Shown here one piece after another: positions 33,826 to 43,683 of a stretch of DNA of 64,000 nucleotides. The translations under genes were made by a program, and so were the position numbers. Source of the stretch: Saccharothrix carnea (lineage in GTDB: Bacteria > Actinomycetota > Actinomycetes > Mycobacteriales > Pseudonocardiaceae); NCBI RefSeq assembly GCF_003014735.1, contig NZ_PYAX01000012.1:124001-188000 (forward strand), written 5' to 3'. The first letter of the stretch is position 1, and each line of letters starts with the position of its first letter. A model generated the notes under the pieces. That model did no database searches. It was given only the letters and a program-made list of their open reading frames with translations, and was not told where the DNA came from.

Positions 33826-36216
33826 ATGGCGCAGGGCTCCAGACAGGTGTTGGACGCGTTCGTCGGCGAGCTCGACCGGTTGCGGCAGTGCGCGGGCGCG
33901 CCGTCGTTGACCCAGATCGCGTCCTCGGCGACCGCGATCGGCCACCCCCTCGCCCGGTCGACCGTGAGCGACAAGCTGAACGCGAAGTCGTTGCCCGAGT
34001 GGGACTTCGTCGTCGCCTTCGTCCGCGCCTGCCTGGCCCACGCCGAGCGGACCGGCCTGCGGGTGCCGGACGACCTCGCCGACCTGGCCTGGTGGGACGC
34101 CGCGCACTGGGAACTGCTCCGCGCGATCGACGGCGACCGCGCCACCGATCGGCTCGCCGTCGCCGCGCAGGGCGAGGTGCGTCGTCGCCAGGCGCGCACC
34201 CGGTCGCCGGAACACGACGCGTGGGTGGTGCCGCGGCAGCTGCCCGCGCCGGTACCCCACTTCGCCGGTCGGGCGGAGCCGCTGGCCCGGTTGGCGGAAC
34301 TGCTCGACGAGCCCGCGCCGACGATGGTGATCACGGCCATCGGCGGCACCGCGGGCGTGGGCAAGACCTCGCTGGCGGTGTTCTGGGCCGACCGGGTGGC
34401 CGATCGCTTCCCGGACGGCCAGCTGTACGTGAACCTGCGCGGTTTCGACGCGGTGCCGGCGCAGGTCGACCCCACCGTCGTGCTGAGGGGTTTCCTGGAG
34501 GCGCTGGGCGCACCCGTCGAGCGCATCCCCACCGACCTGGACGCCCAGACCGGGTTGTACCGGAGCCTGCTGATCGGCCGCCGGGTGCTGGTGCTGCTGG
34601 ACAACGCCCGTGACGCCGAGCAGGTGCGACCGCTGTTACCGGGATCGCCCGGCTGCCTCGTGCTGATCACCAGCCGGCGGCAGCTGACCGGGCTGGTCGC
34701 GGCGGAGGGCGCGCACCCGATCGTGTTGGACCTGCTGTCCGACGCCGAGGCGCGGGACGTGCTGGCACTGCGGCTCGGCGCGCGACGGGTCGAGGCGGAG
34801 CCGGAGGCGGTGCGGCGCATCGTCACCGCGTCCGCCGGGCTGCCGCTCGCGCTGGCGGTCGTGGCGGCCCGCGCCCGCACCTTTCCCGGTTTCCCTCTCT
34901 CCCGGCTGGCCGACGAGCTGGAGGAAGCCAGGTTGGACGGGTTCGCGGGCGCCGAGCCCGCGATGGACCTCCGGTTCGTGTTCTCCTGGTCGTGCCGGCA
35001 ACTGGAGGCGCCGACCGCCCGGTTGTTCCGACTGCTCGGGCTGCACCCGGGTGGCGGGTTCGGCCCGCACGCGGCGGCGAGCCTGGCCGGGCAGCCCGTC
35101 GCGGAGACCCGTCGCCGGCTGGCCGCCCTGACCGACGCCAACCTGGTGTCCGAGCCGTCGCCGGGGCGGTACGGGATGCACGACCTGCTGCGGGCGTACG
35201 CCGCCGAACAGGCCGAGGCGGTCGAGGAGGGCCGCCACGCCCTCGGTCGGCTGCTCGACCACTACCTGCACGCCGCCCACACCGCGGACCTGCTGCTGTA
35301 CCCCCACCGTGACGCGATCACGTTGCCGCACCTCCCGGACGGGGTGGTCCTGCCGACGTTCGCGGGGCGCGAGCAGGCGTGGGCGTGGCTCACCGCCGAG
35401 CACCAGGTGCTGCTCAACGCGATCGAGCTCGCCGCCGCGGCCGGCTTCGACACCCACGCCTGGCAGCTCGCGTGGTCGATGAGCACCTACCTCGACCGGA
35501 TCGGGGCGTGGGCCGAGCAGAGCAGGGTCCAGGAGGTCGCGGTGGGCGCGGGTGCCCGGCTGGGTGACCTCGACGCGCAGGCACGTGCGCGGCGCAACTG
35601 GGCGGTGGCGTGCCTGCGCGGCAAGCGGTACGCCGAAGCCGGCGAGCACCTGCGTCTGGCACTGGACCTGTACGACGAGCTCGGCGATCACGTCGGCGCC
35701 GCCAGGACGGTGCTGAACCTGGGCATCCTCGCCGAGGAGCAGGCCGACTTCCCGGCCGCGCTGGCGCACGCGCGGCGGGCGTTCGACCGCTTCGCGCTGG
35801 CCGGGCACGTGCACGGGCAGGCCAACGCGCTCAACAACATCGGCTGGTACCAGGTGCGGCTCGGCGACTACGAGAGCGCCCTCGACCACTGCCGGCGGGC
35901 ACTGGCCCTGCAGCAGGAGACCGGCAACACCTACTGGCAGGCGCACACCTGGGACAGCCTCGGCTCCGCGCACCACCACCTCGGCGAGCACCCGGAGGCG
36001 ATCCGCTGCTTCGGCGAGGCGCTGGCGTTGTGGCGGGACGCCGGTGAGCGCTTCTTCGAGGCGACGACGTTGACGCACCTCGGCGACTCGCAGCACGCGA
36101 TCGGCGATACGGGCGGCGCGCGGTCGACGTGGCTGCGAGCCGCCGCCATCCTCGACGACCTGGCGCACCCCGACGCGGGGCCGGTGCGCGCCAGGCTGCA
36201 CGCGGCGACCCCGTGA
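33826..36216 (+). CDS. AfsR-like NB-ARC/TPR transcriptional regulator
   Basis: A 796-residue STAND regulator. N-terminal about 1-130: helical, helix-turn-helix-like domain (LTQIASSATAIGHPLARSTVSDKLN). NB-ARC NTPase about 145-470, with P-loop GGTAGVGKTS near residue 173, LVLLDN, and LVLITSRRQL. Then TPR units to the end (ARTVLNLGILAEEQADFPAAL, ALNNIGWYQVRLGDYESAL, TWDSLGSAHHHLGEHPEAI). Codon 34636-34638 is TTA (Leu), so translation probably needs the bldA tRNA. ATG 33826 has GTGAGG upstream; GTG 33817 is the alternative. It sits just before the type I PKS and is the best candidate for its regulator. Confidence 0.85.
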   Translation: MAQGSRQVLDAFVGELDRLRQCAGAPSLTQIASSATAIGHPLARSTVSDKLNAKSLPEWDFVVAFVRACLAHAERTGLRVPDDLADLAWWDAAHWELLRAIDGDRATDRLAVAAQGEVRRRQARTRSPEHDAWVVPRQLPAPVPHFAGRAEPLARLAELLDEPAPTMVITAIGGTAGVGKTSLAVFWADRVADRFPDGQLYVNLRGFDAVPAQVDPTVVLRGFLEALGAPVERIPTDLDAQTGLYRSLLIGRRVLVLLDNARDAEQVRPLLPGSPGCLVLITSRRQLTGLVAAEGAHPIVLDLLSDAEARDVLALRLGARRVEAEPEAVRRIVTASAGLPLALAVVAARARTFPGFPLSRLADELEEARLDGFAGAEPAMDLRFVFSWSCRQLEAPTARLFRLLGLHPGGGFGPHAAASLAGQPVAETRRRLAALTDANLVSEPSPGRYGMHDLLRAYAAEQAEAVEEGRHALGRLLDHYLHAAHTADLLLYPHRDAITLPHLPDGVVLPTFAGREQAWAWLTAEHQVLLNAIELAAAAGFDTHAWQLAWSMSTYLDRIGAWAEQSRVQEVAVGAGARLGDLDAQARARRNWAVACLRGKRYAEAGEHLRLALDLYDELGDHVGAARTVLNLGILAEEQADFPAALAHARRAFDRFALAGHVHGQANALNNIGWYQVRLGDYESALDHCRRALALQQETGNTYWQAHTWDSLGSAHHHLGEHPEAIRCFGEALALWRDAGERFFEATTLTHLGDSQHAIGDTGGARSTWLRAAAILDDLAHPDAGPVRARLHAATP

Positions 36217-36500
36217 CGACTCAGGTGGCCGCGATGCTGGGTGAACCGGCGGGTGTCCACGTCGAGGGTGGCGACCTTGTTCAGCTGCGGCAGGTCGAAC
36301 ACCGCGGTCCGGCCGGGGCCACCGTGTGGACCCTGGACGACCTCGCGGACGGTGGGGCGATGCTCGCGGTGGTGGCCGTACTGTCGGTGGTAGCCGCGGC
36401 GCTGGTCGTGGACGTCGTGCGGCGCATCGGCGCCTGGCAGTCCGCGCCCGGCTTCTTCACGCCGCCCGCCGACGACCCGCGGTGGCAGCGCCCGGAGTAG
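36213..36500 (+). CDS. Small single-pass membrane protein coupled to the AfsR-like regulator
   Basis: A 95-residue protein starting at GTG 36213, overlapping the regulator stop (GTGA). An N-terminal soluble part (about 1-48, with VEGGDLVQLRQVEHRGPAGATVWTLDD) is followed by one membrane helix (GAMLAVVAVLSVVAAALVVDVV) and a short tail. I do not recognise the family. Translational coupling to a STAND regulator suggests a membrane-side partner or signal input; this is inference. Confidence 0.6.
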   Translation: MTTQVAAMLGEPAGVHVEGGDLVQLRQVEHRGPAGATVWTLDDLADGGAMLAVVAVLSVVAAALVVDVVRRIGAWQSAPGFFTPPADDPRWQRPE

Positions 36501-36597
36501 GTACCCGGCCGACCGCGCGGTGCGACGGGGCAACGATGCGGGTTGTTCGGGCACCGCGCGGTTGCCGCCGGTGCGGTGGTCGTGAGCCCACGTCGAT

Positions 36598-36622
36598 AGT
36601 GCAAGCGTCAGCGCTTGCCACT
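36598..36622. promoter_or_regulatory. Inverted repeat upstream of the type I PKS, operator candidate
   Basis: AGTGCAAGCG (36598-36607), spacer TCAG, CGCTTGCCACT (36612-36622): 10 paired bases with a single-base bulge. It lies 20 bp before the PKS start and 9 bp before its GGAGGAA ribosome site (36632-36638). It could bind a regulator, or fold in the leader and affect translation. Confidence 0.45.
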
Positions 36623-36642
36623 GTCCATCGTGGAGGAAGCCC

Positions 36643-39600
36643 ATGGTCCCGAATCCCGGCGGCACGACGGATGCGTACGACGGTGAGGCGTCCACCGGGC
36701 GGACGGTTCCGCTCGAACCGGTCGCGCTCGTGGGCATCGGGTGCCGGTTCCCCGGCGGTGTGGAAGACCCCGAGGGCTTCTGGGACCTGATCGCCTCCGG
36801 CACCGACGCGATCGGGGACATCCCACCGGACCGGTGGCGCGCCGACGCCTTCTACGACGCCGATCCCGCCACCCCTGGCCGGATGACCGTCCGCCAGGGC
36901 GGTTTCCTGCGCCACCCCGTCGACCGCTTCGACGCGGGCTTCTTCGGCCTGCCGCCGCGGGAGGCCGCCGCGCTCGACCCGCAGCAGCGGCTGCTGCTGG
37001 AGGTCGCCTGGGAAGCGTTCGAGGACGCCGGGATCCCGCTCGCCACGACCGCGGGACGGGCGGTGGGCGCCTACATCGGCGGGTTCACCTTCGACGCGGC
37101 GACCCACCAGCTCTCCGACGCCAACCGGCACCTCGTCGGCACGGCCACGCCGACCGGCGTGAGCATGACCATGCTGGCCGCCCGGCTGTCCTACGCGTTC
37201 GACTGGCACGGGCCGAGCCTGACCCTCGACACGGCGTGCTCGTCGTCCCTGGTGGCGTTCCACCACGCCTGCGCGGCCCTGTCCCGGGGCGAGTGCGACG
37301 TCGCAGTCGCGGGCGGGGTGAACGTGATGGTCAACCCGGTCACCACGATCCTCATGTCGAAGGGCCAGTTCCTGTCGCCGGACGGCCGCTGCAAGTCGTT
37401 CGACCACCGCGCCAACGGGTACGCGCGCGCCGAGGGCGCGGCGGTCGTCGTGCTCAAGTCGCTCGCCGCCGCCGAGCGCGACGGCGACCGGGTGTACGCC
37501 GTGGTGCGCGGTACCGCGGTGAACCAGGACGGCCGCACCCCCGGCATCACCGTGCCCAGCGCCCGTGCCCAGCGCGAGGTCATCCGGCAGGCGTGCCGGT
37601 CCGGCGGCGTCGAACCCGCCTCCGTGGGCTACTACGAGGCGCACGGCACGGGCACCGCGGTCGGTGACCCCATCGAGGCCACCGCCATCGGCGAGGTGCT
37701 CGGCGGGTCGGACCGGACGCACTGGATCGGCTCGGTGAAGTCCAACATCGGCCACAGCGAGGCCGCGGCGGGCGTCGCCGGCGTGATCAAGGCGGCCCTG
37801 TGCCTGGAGCGCGGTCTCATCCCGCCGAACCTCCACTTCGAGCGGCCCAACCCGCGCATCCCGTTCGACCGGCTGCCGCTGCGGGTGCCCACCGAGCTGG
37901 TCCCGTTCCCCGGGTTCCCCGGGCCGCGCCGGGCGGGCGTGAACTCGTTCGGCTTCGGCGGCACCAACGCGCACGCCATCCTGGAACAGGCGCCACCAGC
38001 CTTGACCGCCACCGACGAGAAGAACGACGGCCGCGCGCACGTGCTGCCGCTGTCCGCCCGCAGCCCGGAGGCCCTGCGCGCGCTCGCCGCGCGGTACGCG
38101 GAACTGCTGGCGCGACCGGACGCACCGACGCTGCGGCGGGTCGGCCGGGCCGCGGCACGGCAGCGGGACCACCACCCCGTGCGGGCCTCCGTCGTGGCGG
38201 TGGACGCGGCGGGCGCGGTGGAGCAGCTGCGGAAGCTGGAGCCCGCGCCGCGCCGGGCGACGCGTGGCGGCGTGGCCTTCGTCTACACCGGCATGGGTCC
38301 GCAGTGGTGGGGCATGGGGCGTGAGCTGCTGACCACCGAGCCCCGGTTCGCCGAGGTGGTCGCCGAGTGCGACGCGGTGCTGGCCCGCTTCGGCCTGTCG
38401 ATCGGCGAGGAACTGCTGCGCGACGAAGACGACTCCCGGCTGACCGAGACCTTGTACGCGCAGGTGGCCAACTTCGTGGTGCAGGCGGGTCTCACCGCGC
38501 TCTGGCGAGCTTGGGGCGTCGAGCCGTCGGTGGTCGTGGGCCACAGCGTCGGCGAAGTGGCGGCGGCTCACGCGGCGGGCGTGTACTCCCTCCAGGACGC
38601 GCTGACGGTCGCGTTCCACCGGGCGCACCTGCAGGCCGGTCTGGCGGGCCGCGCCGCGATGGCGGCGGTCGACCTGGCCGCGGACGACGTGCGGCCGTAC
38701 CTGGTGGACGGGGTGGAGGTGGCCGCCGTCAACAGCGCGACCGCGACGACCCTGGCCGGTGACCGGGACGCGGTCGAGGAGGTCTCACGGCGGCTGCGCG
38801 CGGCCGGGGCGTCGGTCAAGCCGCTGCGGGTCGAGGTGGCCTACCACAGCAGGCACATGGACGTGATCCGCGAGCCTCTGCTGGCGGCGCTGCACGGCAT
38901 CGAACCGCGCGAGGCACGCGTGCCGCTCGTGTCGACCGTGACGGGTGACCGGGTGACCGGTGCCGAGCTGGACGCCGCGTACTGGTGGGAGAACGTGCGC
39001 AGGCCGGTCCGGTTCGCCGCGGCCCTGCGCCGGGTGCTGTCGTCCGCGCCGGGTGCCGTCGTCGAGATCGGACCGCACCCGGCGCTGGCCGCGGCGATCG
39101 ACGAAGGGCTGTCCGCGCACGGTGACGTCGTGCGGTTGGCGTCGCTGCGCCGGGACCGCCCGCAACGGCAGCAGTTGCTGGAAGCGCTCGGAGCCCTCTA
39201 CGCGGCGGGGATCGAGCCGGACTGGGAGGGCGTGCACCCCGGACCGCGCGAGCACCTGGACCTGCCGCGGTACCCGTGGCAGCGGGAACGGCACTGGGTC
39301 GAGTCGTCGGCGGCGCGGGAGGCCAGGCTGGGCGGTGTCGGCCCGAGGCCGGCCGGGCGGACCGTGTCGGCCGCCACGCCCACCCGGGACGTGGAGCTGT
39401 CCGAGAGCGAGTTCCCCTACCTCGCCGACCACCGGATCGGTGACACCGTCGTCTTCCCAGGCTCCGGCTACCTGGAGGCGGCGCTGGCGCTGTTCCCCGA
39501 CGACGAGCCCTGCTTCTTCGAGGACGTCGTCTTCCAACGCCCCCTCGCGCTCGAAGCGCGTTCCGTCACGACGCTGCGCGTCTCCCACGACCCCGCGCAC

Positions 39601-42600
39601 CACCTGGTGACGCTGCACAGCCGCGGGCAGGGCGACGACGCCGGGTGGACACCGCACGGGCGGATGCGCCGACCGGACGTCGTCCGCCCGAGGGCTCCGC
39701 GGCGCCGGACCGAGACGCTGGAGCAGTCGACGCGGTCACTGCCGGAGGTCGGCCGGGACGAGGTGTACGCGCTGCTGGACCGCAGCAACCTGACCTACGG
39801 CCCGGCGTTCCGCGGTGTCGAGCGGCTGTGGTGGCGGGAGGGGACCGGCGAGGTGTTCGCCGAACTCCGGGTCGACGCGGTCGACGCGACCGGTCACCGC
39901 CTGCACCCGGCGCTGCTCGACGCGGCCCTGCAAGCCGTGATCGCGGGGTCGTTGCGGTTGTCCGGGGAGGAGGGCACCACCTACGTGCCGGCGCGGATCG
40001 CCGAGTTCCGCTTCCACCGCTCGCCCGGCCGGGCGCTGTGGCTGCACGGCCGTGACCGCGGCGCCACCGCCCCCGGTCGGCTGGAGTGCGACCTGACCCT
40101 GGTCACCGACGACGGGGAGGTGGTCGCCGAGGTGATCGGCCTGCGTGCCCAGCGGCTCGTCCAGGACGGTGGCCCGACCCGTCCCGAGGGCCTGCACTAC
40201 GAGCACACGTGGCGAGCTGAACCGCTGGAGCGCACCGGCGGGGCGGAGGGCCGCTGGGTCGTCATCGGCTCCTCACCGGTGTGCGCCGACCTGGCGGCCG
40301 GGCTGACCGCGCGGGGAGGCGACGTCGTGCGCACCTCGCCGGAGGACGAGAACTGGCTCGACCTGGTCCGGAACGCCACCGGCGGACCCTGCCGGGGCGT
40401 GGTCCTCGTCAACGGCCCCGATCGCGACGACACGGCCGCGTGCGGGTCGGTCGCCGCACCGCTGCGCCTGGTGCAGACCTTGGCGGACGCCGCCGCGCCG
40501 CTGTTCCTGGTGACCTCCGGCGCGCAGAGCGCCACCGCGGACGACCACACCGTCGACCCCTTCGCGGCGGCCCTGTGGGGTTTCGGCCGCGTGGTCGGCG
40601 CGGAACGGCCGGACCTGCGCTGCCGGCTGGTCGACATCACCCCGGAGACGGGCGCCGGTGCGCTGGTCGACGAGCTGACCCACCCGGGCCTGGACGAGGT
40701 GGTGCTGCGCGGTGCCGCCCGTTACGTCCGCCGGCTCGAACGGGCGGGCGACCGGTCACCGCTGCACCACGTGACCACCCGGGCGGGCACGACCCCGGTG
40801 CGGCTGCGCGCGAACGGCTCGGGCGTGGACGGCCTGGGGTTCACCGCCGCGGACCGCCGCGCACCCGGACCAACCGAGGTCGAGGTCGAGGTTTCGTTCG
40901 TGGGCCTCAACTTCAAGGACGTGCTGAAGGTGACGGGCCTGCTGACCCCCGAAGCGGTGGAGGGCAGCCTGTCCCGCGAAAAGCTCGGGCTGGAGTGCTC
41001 GGGCACCGTCGTGCGGGTCGGCGACGCCGTGGCGGACCTGCGTCCCGGCGACGAGGTCTTCGTCCACGGCGCCGACCTGTTCGCCTCGCACGTGACGGTC
41101 GACGCGGTGCGCGTGGTGCGCAAGCCCTCGACCCTGTCACTGGCGCAAGCCGCTTCGCTGCTGCCCGTCGTCACCGCCCACCAGGCGCTGGTGCGCCTGG
41201 CCCGGGTGCGGCCGGGTGAGCGGGTGCTGGTCCACTCCGCCGCCGGTGGCGTGGGCCTGGCCGCGGTCCGCATCGCGTCCCGGCTCGGCGCCGAGGTCTA
41301 CGCGACGGCGGGCAGCGACGAGCGGCGCGAGTTCCTGCGCCGCGAGGGCGTGGCGGGCGTGTCCGACTCGCGGTCCACGGACTTCGCGGACGACGTGCTG
41401 CGCCGGACCGGCGGTGAGGGCGTCGACGTGGTGGTCAACTCGCTGTCCGGCGAGCTGCTGCGCAAGAGCCTCGGCCTGCTGCGGCCCTTCGGCCGGTTCG
41501 TCGAGCTGGGCAAGGTCGACATCGCGGCCGACCACGCGCTCGGCCTGGCGCCGTTCCACCGCGCGCTGTCGTTCCACGCGTTCGACTACGACCGGATGAT
41601 GCTGCTGGACCCGGAGCTGGTCCGCGCCTCGATGCTCGACGTGGCGGCCCTGCACGAGGACGGCGCGGTCGACCCGCTGCCCGTCACCGAGGTGCCCGCC
41701 GGGCAGGTCGAGGCGGCGTTCCGCGCGATGACGCGCGCGGACCACGTCGGCAAGGTCGTGGTGCGGGTCGCGGGTGAGCCGGTGGCCGTGCCGGCGTCCT
41801 CCGTGCCCGGTTCGCCGATCCGGTCGGACGGCACCTACCTGGTCACCGGCGGCCTGGGCGGGCTCGGGCTCGCGGTGGCCGGGTGGCTGGCCGACCGCGG
41901 CGCCCGCCACCTGGTGCTGGTCGGCAGGCGCGGCATCGTCACGGCCGACGCCGAACGGGTGGTGGCCGAGTTGACCGGCCGGGGCGTCGAGGTCCGCGTC
42001 GAACGGGTCGACGTGGCCGACCGGGCGGCGGTCGAGCGGACCTTCGCGCTGCTGCGCGAGCAGTTGCCGCCGGTCCGCGGTGTCGTCCACGCCGCGGCCG
42101 ACTTCGACGACGTGGTGCTGGCCGACACCGACGGGGACCGCCTGATCACGGCCACCCGGCCGAAGGCGGACGGCGCCTGGCACCTGCACCTGGCGACGCA
42201 CGCGGACGACCTGGACTTCTTCGTGCTCTTCTCGTCGGTCGCCGCCCAGCTCGGCGCCGCCGCGGCGGGCGCGTACGCCACCGCCAACGAGTTCCTCAAC
42301 GCCCTGGCCCGGCACCGGCGGCTCAAGGGCCTGCCCGCCACCGCCGTGGGCTGGGGCATGGTCGACGAGGTGGGCGTGGCGGTCCGCCGTGACGGCGCGG
42401 TCGGCGACGCGCTGCGCCGCAACGGCCACGTCGGCATGTCGCCCGCCCGGCTGGTGGCCGAACTGGAAGCGCTGCTGCGCACCCGGCCCGTCGAGCTCTC
42501 GGTGGCCGACGTCGACTGGGCGCGCTGGGCGCGGGCCAACCCCCAGCTGGCGCGGTTGCCGCGCTACGAGTCACTGGTCCCCGCCGAGGCGGCGGACGGC

Positions 42601-43683
42601 GGTGGGCACGCGTCGGTGACGCAGCGCCTGCGCGACGCGTCCCCGGTGGACCGCCTCGCTTTGCTGTCCGAGCTCGTCACCCCGCTCCTGCACCGCACCA
42701 CCGGCCTGACCGGGCGGCAACTGGCGGACGAGCAGGCGGTCGACATCGACTCCCTGGTGGCGGTCGAGCTGCGGGTCGGGCTGCAGAACGCGCTCGGCGT
42801 GTCGGTGCCCGCGGTGAAGCTCCAGCGGAACCTGACCGTGAGCGGCTTGGCCGGACTGCTGGCCGAGGAGCTGGACCGGGCGCCGGGCACGCCGTCCCGG
42901 CCCGCCGAGGCCATCACCGCCCACGGGTTCACGGCCGCGGACGGTCTGGTCGTCCACGGCCACCTCAGCCTGCCGGACGGTCCCGGACCGCACCCGGCCG
43001 TGGTCGTGTGCACGGCGGGCGAGGGTGGCGCGCTGGACGACCAGGGCCGTTACGCCCGCGTCAGCGAACACGCACCGCTGCTCGCGGCGGGGTTCGCGGT
43101 GTTCACCGTGGACCAGCGCGGCGCACCGGGCCACGGCGCGGAGTACCGCGCGTCGGCCGAGATGGGTGGCCGGGACATCGACGACGTCGTGGCCGCCGCC
43201 CACCACCTGGCCGGGCTGCCCGGGATCGACCCGGCTCGGGTGAGCATCCTCGGTACCAGCCGAGGGGCGTACTCCGCCCTGCTGGCGCTGGCCCAGGAGC
43301 CGTCACGGTGGCACCGGGCCGTGCTGCTCATGGGCCTCTACGACCCGACTGTGCTGGTCGACGCCGAACGCTCCCGTCCCGGCACCTTGTTGCCGCGGCG
43401 CGTCGGCGCGGACGAGGTCGCGACGTACTTCGCCGACCCCGCGAGGCAGCCGCTGGCCAGGCTCGGTGACGTCCGGACACCGCTCCTCCTGGTGCACGGC
43501 GACGCCGACGAGGTGGTGCCCGTGACGCAGGCCGTCGACCTGGTGGAGCGGGCGCGGCGACTGGACCTGCCCGCGCGCCTGGTCACCGTGCCCGGCCTGG
43601 GCCACGACCACGACCACGCCGACGAGGCGTGGACCACCCTCTGGCCGCGGGTCGCGGACTTCCTCGGCGAGGTGTCCCGATGA
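36643..43683 (+). CDS. Highly reducing iterative-type type I polyketide synthase with fused C-terminal alpha/beta hydrolase
   Basis: A 2346-residue single-module synthase. KS about 25-450: Cys199 (DTACSSS), His334 (EAHGTGT), His371 (NIGHSEAAAG). AT about 540-840: Ser635 (GHSVGE) and an AYHSRHM motif like fungal/iterative ATs. DH about 885-1170: His930 (HRIGDTVVFPG) and Asp1093 (LHPALLDAAL). A psi-KR region follows. ER about 1385-1690, with SAAGGVGLAAV. KR about 1725-1905, with LVTGGLGGLG and a Ser...Tyr pair in SSVAAQLGAAAAGAYATANE. ACP Ser2037 (DIDSLVAV). No methyltransferase. In place of a thioesterase it ends (about 2085-2346) in a dienelactone-hydrolase/prolyl-oligopeptidase-like fold with Ser2206 (GTSRGAY), Asp in HGDADEVVP and a C-terminal His. 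With one set of every reductive domain it probably acts iteratively to make a saturated acyl chain. ATG 36643 follows GGAGGAA. Confidence 0.93.
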   Translation: MVPNPGGTTDAYDGEASTGRTVPLEPVALVGIGCRFPGGVEDPEGFWDLIASGTDAIGDIPPDRWRADAFYDADPATPGRMTVRQGGFLRHPVDRFDAGFFGLPPREAAALDPQQRLLLEVAWEAFEDAGIPLATTAGRAVGAYIGGFTFDAATHQLSDANRHLVGTATPTGVSMTMLAARLSYAFDWHGPSLTLDTACSSSLVAFHHACAALSRGECDVAVAGGVNVMVNPVTTILMSKGQFLSPDGRCKSFDHRANGYARAEGAAVVVLKSLAAAERDGDRVYAVVRGTAVNQDGRTPGITVPSARAQREVIRQACRSGGVEPASVGYYEAHGTGTAVGDPIEATAIGEVLGGSDRTHWIGSVKSNIGHSEAAAGVAGVIKAALCLERGLIPPNLHFERPNPRIPFDRLPLRVPTELVPFPGFPGPRRAGVNSFGFGGTNAHAILEQAPPALTATDEKNDGRAHVLPLSARSPEALRALAARYAELLARPDAPTLRRVGRAAARQRDHHPVRASVVAVDAAGAVEQLRKLEPAPRRATRGGVAFVYTGMGPQWWGMGRELLTTEPRFAEVVAECDAVLARFGLSIGEELLRDEDDSRLTETLYAQVANFVVQAGLTALWRAWGVEPSVVVGHSVGEVAAAHAAGVYSLQDALTVAFHRAHLQAGLAGRAAMAAVDLAADDVRPYLVDGVEVAAVNSATATTLAGDRDAVEEVSRRLRAAGASVKPLRVEVAYHSRHMDVIREPLLAALHGIEPREARVPLVSTVTGDRVTGAELDAAYWWENVRRPVRFAAALRRVLSSAPGAVVEIGPHPALAAAIDEGLSAHGDVVRLASLRRDRPQRQQLLEALGALYAAGIEPDWEGVHPGPREHLDLPRYPWQRERHWVESSAAREARLGGVGPRPAGRTVSAATPTRDVELSESEFPYLADHRIGDTVVFPGSGYLEAALALFPDDEPCFFEDVVFQRPLALEARSVTTLRVSHDPAHHLVTLHSRGQGDDAGWTPHGRMRRPDVVRPRAPRRRTETLEQSTRSLPEVGRDEVYALLDRSNLTYGPAFRGVERLWWREGTGEVFAELRVDAVDATGHRLHPALLDAALQAVIAGSLRLSGEEGTTYVPARIAEFRFHRSPGRALWLHGRDRGATAPGRLECDLTLVTDDGEVVAEVIGLRAQRLVQDGGPTRPEGLHYEHTWRAEPLERTGGAEGRWVVIGSSPVCADLAAGLTARGGDVVRTSPEDENWLDLVRNATGGPCRGVVLVNGPDRDDTAACGSVAAPLRLVQTLADAAAPLFLVTSGAQSATADDHTVDPFAAALWGFGRVVGAERPDLRCRLVDITPETGAGALVDELTHPGLDEVVLRGAARYVRRLERAGDRSPLHHVTTRAGTTPVRLRANGSGVDGLGFTAADRRAPGPTEVEVEVSFVGLNFKDVLKVTGLLTPEAVEGSLSREKLGLECSGTVVRVGDAVADLRPGDEVFVHGADLFASHVTVDAVRVVRKPSTLSLAQAASLLPVVTAHQALVRLARVRPGERVLVHSAAGGVGLAAVRIASRLGAEVYATAGSDERREFLRREGVAGVSDSRSTDFADDVLRRTGGEGVDVVVNSLSGELLRKSLGLLRPFGRFVELGKVDIAADHALGLAPFHRALSFHAFDYDRMMLLDPELVRASMLDVAALHEDGAVDPLPVTEVPAGQVEAAFRAMTRADHVGKVVVRVAGEPVAVPASSVPGSPIRSDGTYLVTGGLGGLGLAVAGWLADRGARHLVLVGRRGIVTADAERVVAELTGRGVEVRVERVDVADRAAVERTFALLREQLPPVRGVVHAAADFDDVVLADTDGDRLITATRPKADGAWHLHLATHADDLDFFVLFSSVAAQLGAAAAGAYATANEFLNALARHRRLKGLPATAVGWGMVDEVGVAVRRDGAVGDALRRNGHVGMSPARLVAELEALLRTRPVELSVADVDWARWARANPQLARLPRYESLVPAEAADGGGHASVTQRLRDASPVDRLALLSELVTPLLHRTTGLTGRQLADEQAVDIDSLVAVELRVGLQNALGVSVPAVKLQRNLTVSGLAGLLAEELDRAPGTPSRPAEAITAHGFTAADGLVVHGHLSLPDGPGPHPAVVVCTAGEGGALDDQGRYARVSEHAPLLAAGFAVFTVDQRGAPGHGAEYRASAEMGGRDIDDVVAAAHHLAGLPGIDPARVSILGTSRGAYSALLALAQEPSRWHRAVLLMGLYDPTVLVDAERSRPGTLLPRRVGADEVATYFADPARQPLARLGDVRTPLLLVHGDADEVVPVTQAVDLVERARRLDLPARLVTVPGLGHDHDHADEAWTTLWPRVADFLGEVSR

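Noticed and set aside
36643-43683. A modular PKS subunit that would need further modules
   Set aside because: No docking domains or neighbouring modules are visible and there is a terminal hydrolase; a stand-alone iterative enzyme fits better, though KS phylogeny was not done.
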